DNA from: Bacillota bacterium
Lineage (GTDB): Bacteria; Bacillota; Clostridia; Acetivibrionales; DTU013
Direction: 5' to 3'
DNA length: 7,192 nucleotides
NCBI GenBank assembly: GCA_023411715.1
Contig: JAEYOM010000083.1
Span: 1-7,192, forward strand
A model generated the notes under the pieces. It was given only the letters and a program-made list of their open reading frames with translations, did no database searches and was not told where the DNA came from. A program made the position numbers and the translations under genes. Each line of letters starts with the position of its first letter. The stretch's first letter is position 1. This document shows, in pieces, positions 1 through 5,105 of this stretch.

Positions 1-1257
1 GGGACAATGCCTCTCATTCTTGAGGGCATTTTCTTTATGATTGTTTTTTATTTATACAATCCATTCATTCAAATGTTTGCAAAGAGAATGGGTGCCAACG
101 ATACTCACATAGCATTATTGAATTCTGTACCATCCTTAGTCGCCATTTTTGTGCTTATTCCTTGCGGTATTCTAATTGAGCGTATTAACCGGAAGAAGCA
201 GACGGTTATGTTTCTTATTTTCATTAACAGCCTTTTTTATGCTGCTATCGCATTTGTTCCGTTTATCGGGCATCAAGCAAAGGTAATTGCTTATGTAATC
301 CTAATCGGATTGATGAACTGTCCGGGCTCTCTGTATCTTGTGACGTGGAAATCGTACTTTTCTGATAATTTTACAGGCGCCTACGGAAATAATATATATG
401 CTGTAAGAAGCAAGTACAGCACTTTTTTCGGACTGATTACGGTTCTGGTTACGGGCTTTCTGCTGACAAGCATTCCAAAATCCGACGGAGAGAGGCTTGT
501 CATGTATCAGATTTTTTACGGCCTGTGTTTCATATTGACGCTGGTACAGCTGCTTCTATTCTCACGGGTAAGTGGGCAGCAGGAGCAGCAGGCAGCTGAG
601 ACGGCTTTGAAAGTTGATGCTGCTGCAGCGTCTGGCGAAATATTGAAAAAAATAAAAATTGTTGATATGTTATCGGATAAGTTCTTTCTCACTTTCTGCC
701 TGTGCGGATTTGTCTCACATTTTGCCTGGCAGATGGGCTGGCCTCTGTTTTTTTACTATAATGTCGATTATGCGCATCTGAATGAATTCCAATTGAGCCT
801 TACCAGTGTAGCCTCAGGCTTTGCTGAGTTTCTTTCCTATTCCTTCTGGAATAGACTGATAGAGAAGAAAGGAAGTAATCATTCGTTAGTTATTGCAGCG
901 GCAGCGCTTGCAATAAATCCATTTTGCTTTCTGGTTCTTTGGAACTTTCCTGTTATACTCTTAATGAACATGGTTCTGGGCATATCTACAGCCGGCTTCA
1001 ATTTATCCCTATTCACCACACTGCTTGAGACATTGCCTGCAGCAAATAAAACAGCATACATTTCAGCTTTCAATACAATTACAAATATTACCGGTTTCAT
1101 TGCTCCGCTTATAGGTGTATGGATTTATAGTAATACAAATATTTATCTGGCATTTGGTATTACAGGTGTGTTCAGAGTGGCTGGGGCGGTATTATATATG
1201 GTCAGGCTGCGAAAAGTGGTTCACATTCGGCTGGACAGTTCGAGTATCAGGGGATAA
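1..1257 (+). CDS. MFS transporter, 5'-truncated by the window edge
   Basis: This is an integral membrane protein of the major facilitator superfamily; the substrate cannot be told from sequence. About twelve hydrophobic segments can be counted. A motif-A-like loop, GILIERINRKK, lies between helices 2 and 3 (residues 54-64 counted from the Met at position 7). A longer polar loop rich in Gln, Ala and Lys (about residues 188-225) separates the two six-helix halves. The frame is open to the left edge, the Met at 7 falls at the start of helix 1, and no ribosome binding site is visible, so the real start is probably upstream and a short N-terminal stretch is missing. The last dozen residues, after the LRK that ends helix 12, look unlike a normal tail and may be read from adjoining foreign sequence. 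The gene is visibly more A+T-rich than valS and nadE. Family assignment is firm; drug efflux or sugar transport would both be guesses. Confidence 0.85.
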   Translation, partial: GTMPLILEGIFFMIVFYLYNPFIQMFAKRMGANDTHIALLNSVPSLVAIFVLIPCGILIERINRKKQTVMFLIFINSLFYAAIAFVPFIGHQAKVIAYVILIGLMNCPGSLYLVTWKSYFSDNFTGAYGNNIYAVRSKYSTFFGLITVLVTGFLLTSIPKSDGERLVMYQIFYGLCFILTLVQLLLFSRVSGQQEQQAAETALKVDAAAASGEILKKIKIVDMLSDKFFLTFCLCGFVSHFAWQMGWPLFFYYNVDYAHLNEFQLSLTSVASGFAEFLSYSFWNRLIEKKGSNHSLVIAAAALAINPFCFLVLWNFPVILLMNMVLGISTAGFNLSLFTTLLETLPAANKTAYISAFNTITNITGFIAPLIGVWIYSNTNIYLAFGITGVFRVAGAVLYMVRLRKVVHIRLDSSSIRG

Positions 1258-1392
1258 ACTGCTGATGGCAAGACGTTTGACGGATACGACGAAGAAAATT
1301 CCATACCGCAGCTGCCGGCGAACGTCGACGGAGAATTCAGGGTTACCTTAAAGCAACGAAAAGACGATTCGTATGAAATCGTCGGACAATAA
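1258..1392 (+). pseudogene. C-terminal remnant of an unidentified protein
   Basis: Directly after the transporter stop, and in the same frame, 44 open codons run to a TAA at 1390-1392. The translation is polar and protein-like (it includes DGKTFDGYDEENSIPQLP and ends KDDSYEIVGQ), with normal use of Asp, Glu, Lys and Gly and G+C-richer codons than the transporter. It has no start codon in frame and no ribosome binding site. A second frame just upstream (about 1218-1262, reading GQFEYQGIN before a TGA) would join it smoothly if one base near 1260 were removed, so the remnant may reach back into the transporter's last codons. I do not recognise the family. The best reading is the tail of a gene lost by deletion or rearrangement; chance open frame is the alternative. 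Confidence 0.4.
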
Positions 1393-1400
1393 CGGGCTGT

Positions 1401-1428
1401 AACCGGGGGGGGGTGTTGTCCCGGGTTT
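1401..1428 (+). other. G9 homopolymer within a weak G-rich hairpin
   Basis: Nine consecutive G (1405-1413) are followed by TGTTGT and CCCGGGTTT. AACC (1401-1404) can pair with GGTT (1424-1427), and part of the G run with CCC (1420-1422), giving an imperfect stem followed by only TTT then AAAAA. It could be a poor terminator for the upstream transcript or remnant, but the U tract is too short to call it one confidently. Confidence 0.3.
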
Positions 1429-1447
1429 AAAAAGCGTTGACCTGGCC

Positions 1448-1476
1448 TTGACATGGTTTTTCATATAATATATTAT
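1448..1476 (+). promoter_or_regulatory. Sigma-A type promoter of the T-box/valS operon
   Basis: A perfect -35 TTGACA (1448-1453) is followed by a 17-base spacer and a -10 TATTAT (1471-1476). Transcription would start near 1483, just before the T-box stem I. The position directly upstream of the leader and the ideal spacing support it. A TATAAT at 1464-1469 is also present but lies only 10 bases from this -35. Confidence 0.8.
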
Positions 1477-1482
1477 CATAGA

Positions 1483-1764
1483 TAAATGTATAGGAAGCTA
1501 TGATCGGAAGTAGTAAACAGGTGACTGACCCATCAGAGAGAAAGGTTCCGGGGCTGAGAGACTTTTCGGGGACAAGGCTGTTGAAGTCGTCCGGGAGCTC
1601 TGCAACAAATAGGGCGTACGGTGCAATGCTGCCGGCATGCCATATAATTGCAGCGGCAGGAGACCGTTATATTCCTTAAGCAGCCCTTTTAACCAAAGGG
1701 AATTTTGGTGGTACCGCGGAGAAAACAGACCCTTCGTCCAATAAATCTTGGATGAGGGTTTTTT
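1483..1764 (+). promoter_or_regulatory. Valine-specific T-box leader
   Basis: This transcribed leader senses uncharged tRNA-Val and switches between terminator and antiterminator. In stem I, the loop-E bases AGTA (1512-1515) face GAA (1583-1585); helices CGGA/TCCG (1505-1508 with 1590-1593) and AACAG/CTGTT (1516-1520 with 1578-1582) flank them. The triplet after GAA is GTC (1586-1588), a valine specifier, matching the valS gene downstream. The AGAGA at 1535-1539 and GCTG at 1553-1556 resemble the distal stem I elements. A middle stem pairs ACGGT (1618-1622) with ACCGT (1663-1667) and CTGCCG with CGGCAG inside it. A short hairpin, CCCTTT/AAAGGG (1684-1689 with 1695-1700), precedes the T-box core GGTGGTACCGCG (1707-1718). 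The bulge TGGT (1709-1712) would pair with a tRNA 3' end having discriminator A, as expected for tRNA-Val. Helix details are hand-folded. Confidence 0.95.
1729..1764 (+). terminator. T-box regulated intrinsic terminator
   Basis: ACCCTT (1729-1734) and GTCCAA (1736-1741) pair with TTGGAT (1748-1753) and GAGGGT (1754-1759), with C1735 bulged and two G-U pairs, a TAAATC loop and six T (1759-1764). The bases 1735-1741 (CGTCCAA) are also needed for the antiterminator, which pairs them with GCG (1716-1718) and TTGG (1705-1708), so the two folds exclude each other as in standard T-box control. Confidence 0.92.
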
Positions 1765-1812
1765 ATATTGCGCTGATGATTTTGAAAATCATACGAAGGA
1801 AGGAATGGAACT

Positions 1813-2055
1813 ATGCTGGCTTTAAAAATACTTGCGGGATTGATACTGATCGTTGGCTTTTTTATTGCATTGGCGGCCAGAGGCCTGGTAACCAGGTTCA
1901 ACCTGGACAAAAAGGTCACTGTTGACAATGAGAGCGAATTCGGAGAGAAAGAAGCGGAGGAGTACAGGTACGCCAAGGCAGTTGCCTTAGTCAAAATGAG
2001 CGGTATGATAATAGCGCTCCCGGGGCTGATATTGACGCTGTTCGCGTTCAAATAG
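1813..2055 (+). CDS. Small two-helix membrane protein of unknown function
   Basis: This 80-residue protein starts at an ATG behind a purine-rich ribosome binding site (GAAGGAAGGAA, about 1795-1805, spacing near 8). Residues about 3-24 form a hydrophobic helix (LKILAGLILIVGFFIALAAR), followed by a charged, Lys/Glu-rich middle (about 28-55) and a second hydrophobic helix (about 58-79) ending with the protein. It is probably a hairpin membrane protein; no catalytic motif or lipobox is visible. It is the first gene after the T-box terminator and about 100 bases ahead of valS with no terminator clearly between, so it should be transcribed with valS and induced when tRNA-Val is uncharged. I do not recognise a named family. 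Its strong ribosome binding site and plausible membrane topology favour a real gene over chance. Confidence 0.82.
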   Translation: MLALKILAGLILIVGFFIALAARGLVTRFNLDKKVTVDNESEFGEKEAEEYRYAKAVALVKMSGMIIALPGLILTLFAFK

Positions 2056-2100
2056 GCAGTGAAACGCAGAAACGCAGAAACGGTTCTTTTGTTTCATTGC
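2056..2100 (+). repeat. Inverted repeat enclosing an 8-bp tandem repeat
   Basis: GCAGTGAAAC (2056-2065) pairs with GTTTCATTGC (2091-2100) over 10 bp with one G-U pair, beginning at the base after the small gene's stop. At its left side the octamer GAAACGCA is repeated about 2.75 times (2061-2082), so the left arm shares bases with the first repeat unit. There is no T tract after the stem, so it is not a classical terminator. It may be an mRNA processing or stability element, or a product of replication slippage. Confidence 0.55.
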
Positions 2101-2157
2101 AGCCGGGTAAGGCTGTAGAAATTGAATCAGGCAGATAAATTAAGAGGAGGATACAAC

Positions 2158-4806
2158 ATGGAAGAGACTGATAATCTTGCGAAAACTTATGATCCGGCGC
2201 AGGTGGAAGACCGGTTATACGCGGAATGGGTGGAAAAGGGATATTTCCATGCCGTGCCCGATAAAAATAAAACGCCGTATACGATAGTCATACCGCCGCC
2301 GAACATCACAGGACAGCTTCATATGGGACATGCACTGGACAATACGCTGCAGGATACGCTGATACGCTGGAAAAGGATGCAGGGTTACTCTACGCTTTGG
2401 CTCCCGGGCACCGACCATGCCAGTATAGCAACCGAAGCGAAGATAGTCGAGGCAATGGCAAAGGAAGGCCTGACAAAAGATCAGATCGGCAGGGAGAAAT
2501 TCCTCGAAAGAGCATGGGAATGGAAGAAGGTATACGGCGGAAGGATAGTCGAGCAGCTGAAAAAGCTCGGCAGCTCCTGTGACTGGGAGCGAGAGAGATT
2601 TACGATGGACGAGGGACTCTCAAAAGCTGTACTCGAGGTATTCGTCAAGCTTTATGAAAAAGGCCTGATTTATCGCGGTGACAGGATCATAAACTGGTGT
2701 CCCAAATGCTGCACCTCCATTTCCGACGCGGAAGTCGAATATGAGGAGCAGGAGGGCAATTTCTGGCACCTCAAATATCCAGTCAAGGACAGCGATGAAT
2801 TTATCATAGTTGCTACGACAAGGCCCGAGACTATGCTCGGTGATACGGCTGTGGCAGTCAATCCCGAAGACGGGCGTTATGCCGGAATGATCGGAAAGAC
2901 TGTCGTATTGCCGCTTATGAACCGTGAGATCCCGATCATTGCAGATTCATATGTCGACAAGGAGTTTGGCACCGGTGCTGTCAAAATCACGCCGGCGCAC
3001 GACCCCAATGACTTTGAAGTCGGGCTGCGTCACAACCTGCCGCAGATCAGGGTCATGGACGATCATGCGAAGATGAATGAAGCCGCAGGCAAATACGAAG
3101 GCCTTGACAGGTATGAAGCAAGGAAGCGGATCGTCGAAGACCTTAAGGCTTTAGGTCTGCTTGTCAAAATAGAAGGCCACAAGCATAACGTGGGCACCTG
3201 TTACAGATGCAGCACGGTCATCGAGCCAATCATGTCCAGACAGTGGTTCGTCAAAATGAAACCGCTTGCGGAGCCTGCTATAGAGGCGGTCAGGAACGGA
3301 ACGATCAAGTTCGTGCCTGAACGGTTCTCAAAGATATATTTCAACTGGATGGAAAACATACAGGATTGGTGCATATCGAGGCAGCTCTGGTGGGGACACA
3401 GGATACCGGCCTACTACTGTCAGGAATGCGGCAACATGATGGTCGGACGCGAAATGCCGGACGTTTGCCCTAAGTGCGGCAGCCAAAGGGTCGTACAGGA
3501 TCCTGACACACTGGACACCTGGTTCAGTTCGGCTCTCTGGCCGTTCTCAACGCTCGGCTGGCCGGATAAGACCGAGGATCTCAAGTATTTCTATCCCACC
3601 AATGTGCTTGTAACAGGTTACGACATCATATTCTTCTGGGTCGCGAGGATGATATTCTCGGGTCTTGAGCATATGGGCAAAGAACCGTTCAAATATGTAT
3701 TCATCCACGGCATCGTAAGGGACGCACAGGGCAGGAAGATGAGCAAGTCGCTCGGCAACGGCATCGATCCGCTCGAGATCATTTCTCAGTACGGCACCGA
3801 TGCGCTGAGATTCGCTCTGACGATAGGCAATTCGCCGGGGAACGACCAGCGCTTCTCCACGGAAAAAGTGGAGTCTAGCAGGAACTTTGCCAATAAGATA
3901 TGGAACGCTACAAGATTCGTGCTGATGAATTTCGACGAGGATATAGATTTCAGCGGGGTCGACAGCTCCAAATTCACCGTGCCGGACAAATGGATACTGA
4001 GCCGGGTGAACACGCTTACAGCCGAGGTCACCGAGAACCTTGACAATTTCGAACTCGGCGTGGCGCTCCAGAAGATTTACGAATTCATATGGGATGAGTT
4101 CTGCGATTGGTATATCGAACTCGTCAAACCCAGGCTTTTCGACCGTGAGGACAATACAAGGCTGGAAGCGCAGTATGTACTCAATTACGCTCTCGGTACG
4201 GCAATGAAGCTGCTGCATCCGTATATGCCGTTCATAACCGAGGAGATATACAGGCATCTCATAAACGACGACGAGAGCATCATGATCTCGGCCTGGCCGA
4301 AATATGACGGCAAACTACACTTCCCTGAAGCGGAAAAGGATATGCTGCTCGTAATGGATGCGATAAAGGCGGTCAGGAATATCAAGGTTGAAATGAACGT
4401 GCCGCCGTCCCGGAAGAACAAGCTCATATTTGTAGCCGGAACATCCGAAGCAAACGTGCTCGCGGGCGGAAGGAAATACTTCGAGCGTCTTGCCGGAGCG
4501 TCAGAGATCGTTGTGCAGGCAGACAAGTCGGGCATACCGGCCGATGCCGTAGCAGCAGTAATACCGGGCGCCGAGGTCTATATACCTCTCGAGGATCTAG
4601 TGGATATCGCAAAGGAAATAGAGAGACTGGAGAAGGAAAAGGCCAATCTCGAGAAGGAGCTTGAAAGAGTCGACAGCAAGCTCGGCAACGAAGGCTTTGT
4701 GGCAAAGGCGCCGGCGAAGGTCATCGAAGAGGAACGCGCCAAGAAGGCCAAGTACACGGAAATGTACGACAAGCTGATGGAAAGACTGAAAGGTCTGAAA
4801 AGATAA
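2158..4806 (+). CDS. valS: Valyl-tRNA synthetase
   Basis: This cytoplasmic class Ia enzyme of 882 residues attaches valine to tRNA-Val and hydrolyses mischarged threonine. The HIGH signature appears as HMGH (residues 55-58, after IPPPNITG) and KMSKS at 527-531. The inserted CP1 editing domain carries TTRPET (220-225) and HDPND (281-285), the latter with the conserved editing aspartate. Cysteine pairs at 181/184, 348/351, 421/424 and 437/440 suggest zinc-ribbon sites. The helical anticodon-binding domain begins near DKWILSRV (about 610), and a Lys/Glu-rich C-terminal coiled coil (about 812-882) ends the protein, as is usual for ValRS. Length is normal for the family. The ATG at 2158 is chosen because AGGAGG (2145-2150) lies 7 bases upstream; the longer frame from a TTG at 2122 would place that site inside the gene. 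Expression is expected to follow the valine T-box. No key residue is missing. Confidence 0.98.
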   Translation: MEETDNLAKTYDPAQVEDRLYAEWVEKGYFHAVPDKNKTPYTIVIPPPNITGQLHMGHALDNTLQDTLIRWKRMQGYSTLWLPGTDHASIATEAKIVEAMAKEGLTKDQIGREKFLERAWEWKKVYGGRIVEQLKKLGSSCDWERERFTMDEGLSKAVLEVFVKLYEKGLIYRGDRIINWCPKCCTSISDAEVEYEEQEGNFWHLKYPVKDSDEFIIVATTRPETMLGDTAVAVNPEDGRYAGMIGKTVVLPLMNREIPIIADSYVDKEFGTGAVKITPAHDPNDFEVGLRHNLPQIRVMDDHAKMNEAAGKYEGLDRYEARKRIVEDLKALGLLVKIEGHKHNVGTCYRCSTVIEPIMSRQWFVKMKPLAEPAIEAVRNGTIKFVPERFSKIYFNWMENIQDWCISRQLWWGHRIPAYYCQECGNMMVGREMPDVCPKCGSQRVVQDPDTLDTWFSSALWPFSTLGWPDKTEDLKYFYPTNVLVTGYDIIFFWVARMIFSGLEHMGKEPFKYVFIHGIVRDAQGRKMSKSLGNGIDPLEIISQYGTDALRFALTIGNSPGNDQRFSTEKVESSRNFANKIWNATRFVLMNFDEDIDFSGVDSSKFTVPDKWILSRVNTLTAEVTENLDNFELGVALQKIYEFIWDEFCDWYIELVKPRLFDREDNTRLEAQYVLNYALGTAMKLLHPYMPFITEEIYRHLINDDESIMISAWPKYDGKLHFPEAEKDMLLVMDAIKAVRNIKVEMNVPPSRKNKLIFVAGTSEANVLAGGRKYFERLAGASEIVVQADKSGIPADAVAAVIPGAEVYIPLEDLVDIAKEIERLEKEKANLEKELERVDSKLGNEGFVAKAPAKVIEEERAKKAKYTEMYDKLMERLKGLKR

Positions 4807-4818
4807 AGGACAAAGTTA

Positions 4819-4855
4819 CGGCGGGTGATCGAAAGATCGTCCGCCGGTTTTATTT
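4819..4855 (+). terminator. Intrinsic terminator of valS
   Basis: CGGCGGGTGATC (4819-4830) pairs with GATCGTCCGCCG (4835-4846) over 12 bp with two G-U pairs, closed by a GAAA tetraloop and followed by GTTTTATTT. It begins 12 bases after the valS stop. This is a strong and well-placed terminator. Confidence 0.93.
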
Positions 4856-4881
4856 AATGGAACATAGCGCAGTCTTGTTCA

Positions 4882-4914
4882 AAAATCGGAGGTGCTCGAT
4901 GCACCTCCGATTTT
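4882..4914. terminator. Second hairpin, perfect 14-bp stem, possibly bidirectional
   Basis: AAAATCGGAGGTGC (4882-4895) pairs perfectly with GCACCTCCGATTTT (4901-4914) around a TCGAT loop. The A tract on the left and T tract on the right allow it to act as a terminator on either strand. It is a likely backup terminator behind valS. The right arm contains CACCTCC, the same as the anti-Shine-Dalgarno core of 16S rRNA, though here it is held in a stem. Confidence 0.75.
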
Positions 4915-5042
4915 GTTTATCGGTTATTCATGTAGTTTAAGCAGTTGCACGCATTAGTTCCGTTATAGACTGGCTGTAGAAAAAAGCACTAAGGTTGGTG
5001 CCTTTTGTCGGCCGAAGTTTGTTTGTAACAGGGCGCTTATGG
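4915..5042. other. Intergenic stretch between valS terminators and the nadE promoter
   Basis: No open frame with a ribosome binding site is seen here. The only structure is a modest hairpin in which AAAAGCAC (4982-4989) pairs with GTGC and TTTT (4998-5006, one C bulged); it is too weak to name as a terminator. The remainder shows no recognisable RNA gene or repeat. Confidence 0.5.
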
Positions 5043-5048
5043 TATAAT
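5019..5048 (+). promoter_or_regulatory. Extended -10 promoter of nadE
   Basis: A consensus TATAAT (5043-5048) is preceded by TGG (5040-5042), an extended -10 arrangement. The -35 is poor: TTGTTT (5019-5024) at 18 bases is the best candidate. The start would fall near 5055, giving a leader of about 50 bases. That leader holds a small hairpin, CGGCA (5059-5063) with TGCCG (5068-5072), whose role is unknown; it is not a recognisable riboswitch or a known NAD-repressor site. Confidence 0.7.
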
Positions 5049-5105
5049 AAGATAATGACGGCAGCGGTGCCGGACAAATGTCAAAATAACAAGTACAGGT
5101 GATAT

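Noticed and set aside
1115..1351. Plus-strand open frame of 78 codons overlapping the transporter end
   Set aside because: Most of it overlaps helix 12 of the transporter in another frame; it has no ribosome binding site and its composition is not protein-like.
1464..1469. TATAAT as an alternative -10 for the valS operon
   Set aside because: It lies only 10 bases from the perfect TTGACA and 21 bases from an upstream TTGACC; TATTAT at 1471-1476 has the ideal 17-base spacing.
2061..2082. Octamer repeats considered as a CRISPR-like or iteron array
   Set aside because: The units are only 8 bases, directly abutting, with fewer than three copies and no spacers or associated genes.
2122..2157. Upstream TTG start giving valyl-tRNA synthetase 12 extra residues
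   Set aside because: The extra stretch encodes the AGGAGG ribosome binding site (2145-2150) for the ATG at 2158, and no such site precedes the TTG.
3547..4257. Long minus-strand open frame (236 codons) inside valS
   Set aside because: It lies wholly opposite a fully conserved synthetase gene, has no ribosome binding site and its translation resembles no protein family; it is a shadow of codon bias.
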